64,000 nucleotides of DNA. Source: Chryseobacterium sp. FH1. GTDB taxonomy: Bacteria; Bacteroidota; Bacteroidia; Flavobacteriales; Weeksellaceae. Positions 44,628-52,989 of this stretch are shown piece after piece. The notes beneath the pieces were generated by a model. The model did not search any database. It was given only the letters and a program-made list of their open reading frames with translations, and was not told where the DNA came from. Location of the stretch: NCBI RefSeq assembly GCF_000735135.1, contig NZ_JPLZ01000009.1:1-64000 (forward strand), in the 5' to 3' direction. The translations under genes and the position numbers were made by a program. Position 1 is the stretch's first letter. Each line of letters starts with the position of its first letter.

Positions 44628-45992
44628 ATGAAATCAATTATTAACCATAGAAACTTTGCAGGTGTGATTCTGTTTTCACTGATGCAGAGTTGCAGTTCGC
44701 TTTTCAACTTGCCATCCAATAGTGAGAAATCTACAATGGGCGAAGTGACTTCCTACACCACGGAACTCAAAAAACTGCCTCCACCAAAAGAGAAAATTGT
44801 CATCGGTGTTTACAAGTTCCGAGATCAAACAGGGCAATACAAACCTTCGGAAAACGGAAGCAATTGGAGTACGGCAGTTCCACAGGGCACGACAACGATC
44901 CTCATAAAAGCTCTGGAAGACAGCAAATGGTTTGTCCCAATAGAAAGAGAAAATATCGCGAATCTCCTTAATGAAAGACAAATCATCAGATCCACAAGAC
45001 AGGAATATTTGAAAGAAGCCGACAAAAATGTGCAATCACTTCCGCCACTTTTGTACGCTGGTATTTTGCTGGAAGGTGGTGTGATTTCTTATGACAGCAA
45101 TGTGATGACGGGCGGAATTGGCGCCAGATATTTCGGAATTGGTTTGTCGTCGCAATATCGTCAGGATCGGATCACGATTTATCTGAGAGCGGTCTCTACG
45201 CTGAATGGCGAAATCCTGAAAACCGTTTACACTTCAAAAACAATTCTCTCGACAAGCGTGAATGGAAACTTTTTCAGATATATCGATACAGAAAGACTTT
45301 TGGAATCAGAAGTTGGTGTTACCCAAAATGAGCCGGTGCAATTGGCGGTGACAGAAGCGATTGAGAAAGCCGTGAAATCACTCATCGTAGAAGGTGTTCG
45401 CGATAAAATCTGGGGAAGTGCCATTCAGGATCCGACAACTTACAAAGCTTTGATTGAAAAATATGAAACTGAACAAGAAGATAATGACAAGCGGATCATC
45501 GGAAACAAATATCCGAACAACTACCGTCAAAAAGTAGCGCTGTTTGCCAATCTGGAAGGACAGCAGATCAAAGGTGATTATGTAAATCCCAAGGCAAGCG
45601 TCGGTTTCAAATTGGGCTTGAAATATTTTCTAAGCGATCACATCAATGTGGAACTCAACGCCAATGTCTTGACACTTCGGAATCAAAACATCCTTGCCAG
45701 AACATTTCTTGTTTCTGAGGTCAATCTGGAATATCTGATGCTCCCAAAATATAAATTATCACCATTCCTCTACGCAGGTGGCGGATCTATGTTTTCTGAA
45801 AACCAAAATTTCTTCAAAGCTCAATTCGGTGGTGGACTGGAATATCTGATGGACAAGAACTTTGCCATTAGACTTTCCTCTCAATATGACCTTGGCTTCA
45901 CAGACAATTGGGATGGATTGGTCAACGGCAAACAGAAAGATCAAGCAATCCGTGTGGCACTGGGAATCATTTTTTATCTCGGAAAAAAATAA
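44628..45992 (+). CDS. csgG: CsgG secretion channel with C-terminal barrel-like domain
   Basis: This 454-aa outer-membrane lipoprotein has the lipobox MQSC (Cys22). CsgG (about 36-285) forms the nonameric curli pore: KIVIGVYKFRDQTGQYKP, GILLEGGVISYDSN and IGLSSQYRQDRITIYLRAV are typical. Residues about 300-454 add a region of alternating strands with a Tyr/Phe-rich end, resembling an outer-membrane barrel or OmpA-like beta-domain that E. coli CsgG lacks. The extension is known in Bacteroidota CsgG-like proteins but its role is not clear. Confidence 0.9.
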   Translation: MKSIINHRNFAGVILFSLMQSCSSLFNLPSNSEKSTMGEVTSYTTELKKLPPPKEKIVIGVYKFRDQTGQYKPSENGSNWSTAVPQGTTTILIKALEDSKWFVPIERENIANLLNERQIIRSTRQEYLKEADKNVQSLPPLLYAGILLEGGVISYDSNVMTGGIGARYFGIGLSSQYRQDRITIYLRAVSTLNGEILKTVYTSKTILSTSVNGNFFRYIDTERLLESEVGVTQNEPVQLAVTEAIEKAVKSLIVEGVRDKIWGSAIQDPTTYKALIEKYETEQEDNDKRIIGNKYPNNYRQKVALFANLEGQQIKGDYVNPKASVGFKLGLKYFLSDHINVELNANVLTLRNQNILARTFLVSEVNLEYLMLPKYKLSPFLYAGGGSMFSENQNFFKAQFGGGLEYLMDKNFAIRLSSQYDLGFTDNWDGLVNGKQKDQAIRVALGIIFYLGKK

Positions 45993-46003
45993 AAACTACA
46001 ATT

Positions 46004-47509
46004 ATGAAAACTATTATAAAAATCACAGTCTTCTTTATTTTCTCGATCTTCCTGATTTCGTGTAATGAAGAGTTGGTAGAGGAAACGCAATCCGGCATTC
46101 TCAAAGGGAAAGTCGTGAGAAGAGGAAGCAATGAACCGCTGGCAAATGTCAAAATATTTACAACACCTACAACGAACACGGTTTTCAGTGCACAAGATGG
46201 AACTTTTGAAATCAAAGATATGCCGATTGGTAATTATTCCTTAAAAGCCGAACTGACTGGATTTCTCACCAATTTCCTAAGTGTCAATATGCAATCACAA
46301 GATCAAGTTGTGACGGTCGTATTTGAAATGGATGATGACGAATCTCTTAACACAGCACCATCCGTCCCGACTTTGCTTAGTCCTACAGATAATTCGGAAA
46401 ATCAACCTTTGGAAGTGGAGTTGACTTGGAATACGACAGATCCAGACAGTCTTGATGTTTTGAAATACAGATTGATCGTTAAAAATAATCTCAACACCAA
46501 TGTTCTGGAAGTGAAAGATCTTCTGGATAAACATTACACTTTGAAAGATCTCAAATTCGGTGTCAGCTATTTTTGGCAAGTTGCTGTTTCAGATGGGATT
46601 CATCCGGAGGTTTTCAGCGCTGTGAGTAAATTTACGACAAACACAACGCCTGCAAACAGATTTCATTTTGTAAGAAAACAATCTGGGAATTTATATATCG
46701 TTTCGACAAACGAAGCTGGAACAAGCTTTGGCTTCACGGCGCTTTCCTACAACAGCTGGCGACCAAGAAAAAATAACAACGCCGGCATCATCGCTTTCCT
46801 CAGAACGGAAGGTGGAAACACGCATATTTTCACAGCCAAGCCAGATGGATCGGAAGTTTTCAAAGTGACAACTGTTCCTGTTTCGGGTTTCAATAATTAC
46901 GAATTGGATTTTGCGTGGAAAACGAATGGGAAAGAATTGATCTACGCCAATTTTGATAAGCTTTACAGAATCAACAAAGACGGAAGCGGACAAGAATTGA
47001 TCTACACAACGCCCGATGGAAGCATTATTTCAGAATGTGATTGGAGCTACGACAGCAGTAAGATTGCAATCAAAACAAATGACTTCAATGGTTACAACAC
47101 CAAGATTTATGTGATCGATATGCTCGGCAATACGCTCAAAACAGTTTTGGCGGGTGTTTCTGGTGGAAGTGGCGGGCTGGATTTTTCTGTAGATGGTAAT
47201 CTTTTGCTCTATTCACACGATGTTTCGGGTTATCAAGATGGTAATTACAGACAATTGGATTCTCATATTTTTATTTACAATTTGACGGATAATTCTGTTC
47301 GCGATATTTCCGCAGAAAGTGAAAAAACAAATGGAACCAATGATCTGGACCCGAGATTCTCGCCAAACAATGCACAGGTAATTTTCACAAACACATCTAA
47401 TGATGGTATCTCGCAAAAAACAATAATGATGATAGATTTAAGTAGCTCAGAATCTGATCTGGAAAGAACAACCCTTTTTAGTAATGCAGAAATGCCGGAT
47501 TATGAGTAA
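46004..47509 (+). CDS. Curli-locus lipoprotein: CarboxypepD-reg, FnIII and beta-propeller
   Basis: This 501-aa lipoprotein has the lipobox LISC (Cys20). Modules in order are a CarboxypepD-regulatory-like beta-sandwich (about 28-105, GILKGKVVRRGSNEPLANVKI), a FnIII-like domain (about 115-210) and a TolB/PD40-like beta-propeller (about 225-501). The ATG at 46004, 11 bp after csgG, is chosen over a longer frame that overlaps csgG. As the last gene of the operon, it may present a protein-binding platform on the surface or help anchor fibres; this is inference. Confidence 0.8.
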   Translation: MKTIIKITVFFIFSIFLISCNEELVEETQSGILKGKVVRRGSNEPLANVKIFTTPTTNTVFSAQDGTFEIKDMPIGNYSLKAELTGFLTNFLSVNMQSQDQVVTVVFEMDDDESLNTAPSVPTLLSPTDNSENQPLEVELTWNTTDPDSLDVLKYRLIVKNNLNTNVLEVKDLLDKHYTLKDLKFGVSYFWQVAVSDGIHPEVFSAVSKFTTNTTPANRFHFVRKQSGNLYIVSTNEAGTSFGFTALSYNSWRPRKNNNAGIIAFLRTEGGNTHIFTAKPDGSEVFKVTTVPVSGFNNYELDFAWKTNGKELIYANFDKLYRINKDGSGQELIYTTPDGSIISECDWSYDSSKIAIKTNDFNGYNTKIYVIDMLGNTLKTVLAGVSGGSGGLDFSVDGNLLLYSHDVSGYQDGNYRQLDSHIFIYNLTDNSVRDISAESEKTNGTNDLDPRFSPNNAQVIFTNTSNDGISQKTIMMIDLSSSESDLERTTLFSNAEMPDYE

Positions 47510-47535
47510 AAATATATTACGATTTTTGTAATAGG

Positions 47536-47577
47536 AAAGAATTTCTGGGCCGGAGCAAAAGGTTTTTGAAATTCTTT
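47536..47577. terminator. Curli operon terminator, copy 1 of a repeated hairpin
   Basis: Perfect 10-bp arms aaagaatttc / gaaattcttt with a 22-nt loop containing CCGGAGCAAAAGG. On the plus strand about ten T's follow. The same element recurs at 48624-48660. Confidence 0.8.
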
Positions 47578-47598
47578 TTTTTTTTGTTTAATGTTTTC

Positions 47599-48243
47599 TT
47601 ACTGCAAAATGTGATTTTCCATGGCGTACTTCACAACGCCTGCAGAATTTTTCACATTCAATTTCAATAAGATTTTTTTTCGATGGGTTTCCACCGTGTT
47701 GATGCTGATGAAGAGCGTTTCAGAGATTTGCTTGCTACTCATCCCGTCGCAGATCAGTTTCAGAACTTCCATTTCACGTTTTGTAAGACAATGGTCGTTT
47801 TGTTTGTGGTCATTTTCGATGTGGCTTAGGAAATTCATCATCCGTTCTTTTGCAAAATCGCAGATGTAAATAAGGTCAGACCTCAAGGCCTCAATGGATT
47901 TTACAAACTCTTCATATCCACAATTGATGTCCAGGTAACTTTTGATGCCTTTCTCAAAAAGCTTTCTGATTTCTGCAACTTCGAAAAAATTTCCGATGAC
48001 AATGATCTTGATATTCTCATGTTTACAAACCAGATTTTGCACCAAATTGTACATTTCCGTTCGTACAAGGCAATCAGAACCCAACATTAGGAATTCCGGT
48101 GGTTGGTAGCTCAGTTGTTCGTAGAGTTTTTCATTGGAATTACAGATGTGTACAGATTCGAAGATTTCCCCATCTGTAAGTAGTTTCGAGAGGCCTTCTG
48201 CGTAAAATATCGGCTCGTCGAAAATGATTAATTTTGGTTTCAT
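47599..48243 (-). CDS. LuxR-type regulator with degenerate receiver (curli-linked)
   Basis: This 214-aa protein has a receiver-like domain (about 1-125). The phosphoacceptor site is Gly55 (FLMLGSD) instead of Asp, and the conserved Lys is absent (SYLDIN), so it should not be phosphorylated normally. A LuxR/FixJ HTH (about 148-210, LTKREMEVLKLICDGMSSKQI) binds DNA. This is similar in kind to CsgD, a curli activator with an atypical receiver. It lies beside the curli locus on the opposite strand. Control of the conserved csgA/csgB element is inferred. Confidence 0.85.
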   Translation of the reverse strand: MKPKLIIFDEPIFYAEGLSKLLTDGEIFESVHICNSNEKLYEQLSYQPPEFLMLGSDCLVRTEMYNLVQNLVCKHENIKIIVIGNFFEVAEIRKLFEKGIKSYLDINCGYEEFVKSIEALRSDLIYICDFAKERMMNFLSHIENDHKQNDHCLTKREMEVLKLICDGMSSKQISETLFISINTVETHRKKILLKLNVKNSAGVVKYAMENHILQ

Positions 48244-48274
48244 AGGATTCGTTTTTCTATAGTTGGTCTTAACT

Positions 48275-48282
48275 CAAATATA
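48275..48282 (-). promoter_or_regulatory. -7 box of the first LuxR-type gene
   Basis: The minus strand reads TATATTTGAGTT; the same 12 bases occur at the second paralog's promoter. Confidence 0.5.
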
Positions 48283-48623
48283 ATGAAAAAAACAATAATT
48301 GCCATAAGATATTTTCTTAAAATATATGATTATCATTGATTTTTTTTTAATTCTAAATAATTACTAAATAACTGTTTAATTTATTGATAGAAATGATTCT
48401 GACAGTAATTAGGACTTTGGTAGTTGTTGAAATTATTCGGGAATTTTATCTTTATAAAGAATGATAAGCCTACTAATAAAATATTGAATCGAAGTAATCA
48501 TAAATTAAATGAAATTAAAATAATGGTTATGCTAAAAAGTCAATGGGTTTAAACTAATAATCCTTTTGAAAAGCAAGAAAATGCTGGATTAAATAAAGAT
48601 CTTATGTTTTTTGGATTCGAAAA

Positions 48624-48660
48624 AGAATTTCTGAGCCGGAGCAAAGGTCCTTGAAATTCT
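48624..48660 (-). terminator. Hairpin copy 2, after the second LuxR-type gene
   Basis: Arms agaatttc / gaaattct with loop CTGAGCCGGAGC-like, close to the copy at 47536-47577. On the minus strand the right side is followed by TTCTTTTT. Confidence 0.7.
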
Positions 48661-48673
48661 CGTCCAAAGTTTT

Positions 48674-49321
48674 TTATCTTAAAATATGATTATCCATCGC
48701 ATATTTCACAACGCCTGCAGAGTTTTTCACATTGAATTTTAACAGGATTTTTTTTCGATGACTTTCCACGGTATTGATGCTGATAAAAAGCTTTTCACAG
48801 ATATTTTTGCTACTCAGTCCATCGCATATCAGCTGTAGGACTTCCAATTCTCGTTTGGTGAGAGTTTCTTTGAGGTTGTTTTGATGTGGGTTCTTGGTGT
48901 AGCTGAGAAAATCCATCATTCGTTCTTTTGCGAAATCACAAATATAAACAAGACCCGAGTTGAGTGCAGTGATGGACTTTACTAGCTCAGCATATCCGCA
49001 ATTGGTGTCCAGGTAGCTTTTGATGCCTTTATCGAAAAGTTTTCTAATTTCGGACATTTCCAAAAAATTACCAATGACGATAATTTTGATATTCGGGTGT
49101 TTATTTACCAAATCTTGTATCAAGATGTACATTTCTGATAATCCAAGGCAATTGTTTCCAAGCATTAAGAATTCGGGAGGTTGGTAGCTAAGGTTTTCGT
49201 AGAGTTCCTGGTTCGAGTTGCAGATGTAGACTAAGTCAAAGATTTGCCCGTCTGTAAGGAGTTTGGAGAGTCCTTGGGTGTAAAATACGGGCGCATCGTA
49301 AATTATCAATTTTTTTTTCAT
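48674..49321 (-). CDS. LuxR-type regulator with degenerate receiver, paralog
   Basis: This 215-aa paralog of the previous regulator is nearly alignable along its full length. Gly55 again replaces the phosphoacceptor Asp (FLMLGNNC), the conserved Lys is absent (SYLDTN), and the acidic pair is reduced (IIYDAP in place of IIFDEP). The HTH domain (about 148-212) is well conserved (LTKRELEVLQLICDGLSSKNI). Gene, promoter and following hairpin all resemble the neighbour, so this is a tandem duplication. Division of labour between the two is unknown. Confidence 0.85.
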   Translation of the reverse strand: MKKKLIIYDAPVFYTQGLSKLLTDGQIFDLVYICNSNQELYENLSYQPPEFLMLGNNCLGLSEMYILIQDLVNKHPNIKIIVIGNFLEMSEIRKLFDKGIKSYLDTNCGYAELVKSITALNSGLVYICDFAKERMMDFLSYTKNPHQNNLKETLTKRELEVLQLICDGLSSKNICEKLFISINTVESHRKKILLKFNVKNSAGVVKYAMDNHILR

Positions 49322-49350
49322 AAAATTTGTGTTGTCATTTGTCTCTAACT

Positions 49351-49358
49351 CAAATATA
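49351..49358 (-). promoter_or_regulatory. -7 box of the second LuxR-type gene
   Basis: The minus strand reads TATATTTGAGTT, matching the first paralog's promoter region. Confidence 0.5.
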
Positions 49359-49545
49359 ATAAATAATAGTTATATATATTAAAATTATTTAATCAAATAC
49401 TGTAATATTCTTATCGATTCATTTAAGATATGAATGTTTCCTTGTTTTATTTTCATACTGGTGAAATCGTTGTTGAGGTAACGTATTAATAACCATCAAA
49501 CGAGGTCGGCTTCTTTATTACAGTTCAATTTTGTTATTTTTGAAT

Positions 49546-49815
49546 ATGATATTTTATCTCATCACGATTTCAGTCATCAGTATTATTCTATTTGGAATTG
49601 ATAAGTGGAAAGCCAAAAAACATCAACGTCGCATTTCTGAGTCCATGCTTTTACTGATAAGTTTTTTAGGGGCAAGTTTAGGTTCTGTTTTGGGAATGTT
49701 AATCTTTAATCATAAGATTTCGAAACCTGGTTTTTGGTTGAGGTTGATGGTGGTTGTCATCGTTCAAATTCTTGCGCTGATTTATCTTTTACCTGATATG
49801 TATTCGTCACGATAA
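49546..49815 (+). CDS. DUF1294 small membrane protein
   Basis: This 89-aa protein has three predicted membrane segments and the DUF1294 pattern (FGIDKWKAKKHQRRISE near the N-terminus). Function is unknown. The ATG at 49546 follows a TATTTTTG -7-like box by 3 bp, so a nearly leaderless transcript is possible. A TTG 15 bp upstream would overlap the box and is not preferred. Single gene. Confidence 0.8.
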   Translation: MIFYLITISVISIILFGIDKWKAKKHQRRISESMLLLISFLGASLGSVLGMLIFNHKISKPGFWLRLMVVVIVQILALIYLLPDMYSSR

Positions 49816-50051
49816 ATCTGATCATTAATAAAAACTACTTTGAAAGATTTTATAATTCATTAATAAGATGATTACTAAAATTAATTTTGTGAAAATAATA
49901 ATCATATTGAATTTTATAATTAATTTAGTTATCAAAATTTGGTTATCGTAATAAGATTTTTAAAAGATTAGCTTTTTAATCATACTCTGGTTTTTCAAAG
50001 ATCAAAATGACTCCAAAATTTATAACTTCTAACAAAAAAATAAAATAAAGT

Positions 50052-50558
50052 ATGAAAAATCTAACTTCTCTGGCAATCTTGATTTTGCTGGTTTCCCTCT
50101 CCTTCACGAAGGCTCAAAAAATTGCTGATGGTGAAACTGTGGATGTGAATGGATTGGCTGTCACTTTCAGTATTTTAAACAAAGAATCTGTAAACGTCGG
50201 CGGAAAAAACTTCGATCGTTACAAAGTCTCTGCAAATCTGGTGAACAACTCCCAAAAAGCCTACAGCATCCGAATGAGCAATGCGCCTCAAATCGTTACC
50301 AACACAGCTCTTGTGGAACTCAATTGCCTCAACGCAACAGGCGCCAAACTGACTTCTAAAAAAATCGATTTGAAACTGAAGCCTCAGACTGTGAATGTCA
50401 CATATTGGGCTTACAATAAGGACGGCAAGTATGAAAGTTCCATCATCCCGATCATCGCTTCATACTATTTGGACATTGGAGATTCTGTGAATGACAATGC
50501 GATTTTCATAGTGCCTGCAGGCGAACAGCCGAATGTTTCGGTTAGGAAGCTACAGTAG
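50052..50558 (+). CDS. Exported protein, unknown (curli-adjacent operon)
   Basis: This 168-aa protein has a signal peptide (about 1-21) and a predicted beta-rich mature part. The opening KIADGETVDVNGLAVTFSILNKES and the later AGEQPNVSVRKLQ are not tied to a named family. No enzymatic motif is seen. It opens a three-gene operon with a PCMD lipoprotein and an outer-membrane barrel, all on the plus strand with gaps of 19 and 3 bp. Confidence 0.7.
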   Translation: MKNLTSLAILILLVSLSFTKAQKIADGETVDVNGLAVTFSILNKESVNVGGKNFDRYKVSANLVNNSQKAYSIRMSNAPQIVTNTALVELNCLNATGAKLTSKKIDLKLKPQTVNVTYWAYNKDGKYESSIIPIIASYYLDIGDSVNDNAIFIVPAGEQPNVSVRKLQ

Positions 50559-50577
50559 TAATAAAAATATTATTTAG

Positions 50578-51624
50578 ATGAGAAAGATAGTATATCTCTT
50601 CCTAATGCTTTTCATGGTCTCCTGCATTGGAGATGAACCTTTGAATCCGGAAGCTGATGTGGAAGAATTCACAATAGACCCACAACTTGTGACATCCAAA
50701 ACCGTCATAGATCAGGCCAACAGCAAGATATTGATCTATCTAAAACCCGAAGCTTACCAAAACGGAATTTCACCGATTTTGAAATTGTCAAAAGGAGCAA
50801 CGTCATCGCCTGCATCTGGATCATTGATCAAATTTGATCAGCCAGTTTTTTATACAATTAGTTCAGAGTCTGGCGCAAATCAAAAAAGATATGAGATAGA
50901 AGTGGTGGAGATTGGCACGTGGACTTTCAACTTCGAAACTTGGTCTGCTAACAAAGAAAGCGGATACGAATTTCCACTCGACAACAATATCCAAATCTGG
51001 TCTTCCGGAAATCCAGGTGTAGCTTTGTCTGGCGTTCCTCCGCAGGCAGATGCTTATCCAACACGTTCTACAACCGATGGGCTAAATGGAACCAAAGGCG
51101 CACAACTCACTACAATTCCTGGCAATGAGCTTTCTGAGTTTTTGGGGATCAAATTATTTCCGGGATCTTTCTTCCTAGGCGATTTCAATTCCGAACAGGC
51201 GTTGGCAAATCCGCTGGCGGCCACAGAATTTGGGCAACCTTATTTTGATACGCCTGATAAATTCACAGGGTATTACACCTATAAACCTGGCGCAACCTTT
51301 CAGGATCAGGCGGGAAATCCGGTTTCTGGTGCAACAGACCGATTTTCTTTGTATGCGGTGATGTTTAATGGACCAGAAAGGCTGAACGGAACCAATATCA
51401 ACACCTCAGACAAAATCATTGCGAGAGCAGAAGTTCCAAACGACGTTCCAAACACGACAGGTTTCAAACGGTTTGAAGTGCCTTTTACATTCATTCCAGG
51501 AAGGACAGCTGGAAATAATGTGATGGTTGCAATTGTGGCGTCATCCAGTTATCAAGGTGATACTTATCGGGGTGCGATTGGAAGTAGATTAGTGGTTGAT
51601 AGTCTTAGGATCATAGCAAAATAA
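50578..51624 (+). CDS. PCMD-domain lipoprotein
   Basis: This 348-aa lipoprotein has the lipobox VSC near residue 16. It contains a beta-sandwich of the putative carbohydrate metabolism domain (PCMD) type: GTWTFNFETW near residue 120 and RLVVDSLRI near the end, with an N-terminal Ig-like segment before it. PCMD proteins are found in Bacteroidota surface loci and are thought to bind glycans. It is co-transcribed with a secreted protein and an outer-membrane barrel. The glycan is unknown. Confidence 0.75.
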   Translation: MRKIVYLFLMLFMVSCIGDEPLNPEADVEEFTIDPQLVTSKTVIDQANSKILIYLKPEAYQNGISPILKLSKGATSSPASGSLIKFDQPVFYTISSESGANQKRYEIEVVEIGTWTFNFETWSANKESGYEFPLDNNIQIWSSGNPGVALSGVPPQADAYPTRSTTDGLNGTKGAQLTTIPGNELSEFLGIKLFPGSFFLGDFNSEQALANPLAATEFGQPYFDTPDKFTGYYTYKPGATFQDQAGNPVSGATDRFSLYAVMFNGPERLNGTNINTSDKIIARAEVPNDVPNTTGFKRFEVPFTFIPGRTAGNNVMVAIVASSSYQGDTYRGAIGSRLVVDSLRIIAK

Positions 51625-51627
51625 AAG

Positions 51628-52371
51628 ATGAAAAAATATACATACAGCTTATTGTCAATCGTATTTTCGATTTTTACATTTGCTCAAAAGAGTAGTGAAA
51701 AGTTCGAGTTTAAGGTCACTGCTGGACTTAATATCGGAGGATTGTCACCGATTCCTTTGCCAGATAACATTCGAGAGATCAAAAGCTACGATCCTGGTTT
51801 CAATCCTTCTTTGGGTGTAGAAGCTCTTTATCAATTTCGACCGAAATGGAGTGTAGGAATAAGTCCGAGAGTGGAGTATAAGGGAATGAAAGTGAGAGAC
51901 CGCGTGATATATTTTCACACGATGATACAAATGGGCGAGGGTGCGGAGACTGCTTCGTTTGAAGGCGACTTCAGTGGAATCAATTACACAGAATCAAAAA
52001 ATCTCTATCTCGGTGCACCAGTATTTATCCAGTTTACACCTGGTGAAAAATGGCATTACAGATTGGGCGGTTATTTGGCATTTTTACTCGATTCCAGATT
52101 CAAAGGAACTGTTTCAGACGGCTATATTCGGAATGGCGGCTCACTTGGCGAAAAAGTGGAAGTGAATTCTGCCAGCTTTGATTTTTCCGATAAAGTCAGA
52201 AAGTTAGATTATGGAGCTTATGCCGGCGTCAGCAGAAATGTAGGTGAGAGATTTTCGGTGGATCTTAGTCTGCAATGGGGTTTGCGCTCGGCTTTCCCAT
52301 CATCATTTACAGGAATTAGTTTCCCGATGTACAACATTTACGCGCAGATTGGAACGGCTTATAGATTTTAG
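51628..52371 (+). CDS. Outer-membrane beta-barrel protein (PorT-like)
   Basis: This 247-aa protein has a signal peptide (about 1-19) and a beta-barrel pattern with a terminal aromatic (final residues IGTAYRF), as for small outer-membrane barrels of the PorT/OmpA-like type. It begins 3 bp after the PCMD lipoprotein gene. Channel or anchor function is not known; it could host the two partner proteins at the cell surface. A strong terminator follows. Confidence 0.8.
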   Translation: MKKYTYSLLSIVFSIFTFAQKSSEKFEFKVTAGLNIGGLSPIPLPDNIREIKSYDPGFNPSLGVEALYQFRPKWSVGISPRVEYKGMKVRDRVIYFHTMIQMGEGAETASFEGDFSGINYTESKNLYLGAPVFIQFTPGEKWHYRLGGYLAFLLDSRFKGTVSDGYIRNGGSLGEKVEVNSASFDFSDKVRKLDYGAYAGVSRNVGERFSVDLSLQWGLRSAFPSSFTGISFPMYNIYAQIGTAYRF

Positions 52372-52397
52372 CTTAATGAAAATCATTAATCATGTAT

Positions 52398-52427
52398 AAA
52401 AGACGGGACCAATTGATCCCGTCTTTT
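52398..52427 (+). terminator. Terminator of the PCMD operon
   Basis: Perfect 11-bp arms aaaagacggga / tcccgtctttt with an 8-nt loop; T-rich. Confidence 0.85.
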
Positions 52428-52495
52428 TGATTTCGAATTAATATAAAATTGCTATTTTTATACGGATTGTAATTCTTTTAATCAAATACATACTT

Positions 52496-52936
52496 ATGAA
52501 AAAGACATTCAACCTTGCCAAATCAACGCTTGTTTTCTATGCTTTCATTGCGCCTTTTATCATTGGTGGTTCGCTTTACAATTTGGTATATGGACTAATG
52601 TTGGGAGAAAAACCCACAGTGAGAATCGGCGTGTTCAGTCTGCTTGGATTTGTGGTCTTGCCTATTTTACTGATCTCAACTTATCTTCGAAATAGAGTGG
52701 TGGTGACAGGTTCAAATGTCCAAATAAACAAAACAGACTTTCCAAGGTCAGAATATGATTTTGCTATTACAGAACGATATTTACCTTTGAAAGAACGACC
52801 TCTGTTTTCTCTTTTCCGAAAAATATTCCACACTTTGGCAATCACAAAGAAATCCGATGGCACAGTCGTTTTCTACCAAGATTTGGAAACGTCCCGGACG
52901 GATGCAAAAGAGATTCAAGTGGCCTTGGAAAGCTGA
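52496..52936 (+). CDS. Membrane protein with two helices and a soluble tail, unknown
   Basis: This 146-aa protein has two predicted membrane segments (about 12-32 and 42-62), then a soluble part with the PH-like pattern of short beta strands (TGSNVQINKTDFPRSEYDFAITERYLPL). No exact family is recognised; the layout resembles small PH-domain (DUF304-like) membrane proteins. It stands alone and is convergent with the AraC-type gene. Confidence 0.6.
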   Translation: MKKTFNLAKSTLVFYAFIAPFIIGGSLYNLVYGLMLGEKPTVRIGVFSLLGFVVLPILLISTYLRNRVVVTGSNVQINKTDFPRSEYDFAITERYLPLKERPLFSLFRKIFHTLAITKKSDGTVVFYQDLETSRTDAKEIQVALES

Positions 52937-52989
52937 TTCTTGGGAAATTCTTGTAGAAATTTTAGATTAAAGAAGTAGGAGTTTTCCTG

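Larger units (their letters stand above)
48244..48673. other. AT-rich spacer between the two LuxR-type genes
   Basis: The region contains the TATATTTG -7 box of the first regulator (48275-48282) and the second hairpin copy (48624-48660). No intact gene is seen. A short frame near 48560-48660 is open but has no support. Confidence 0.5.
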
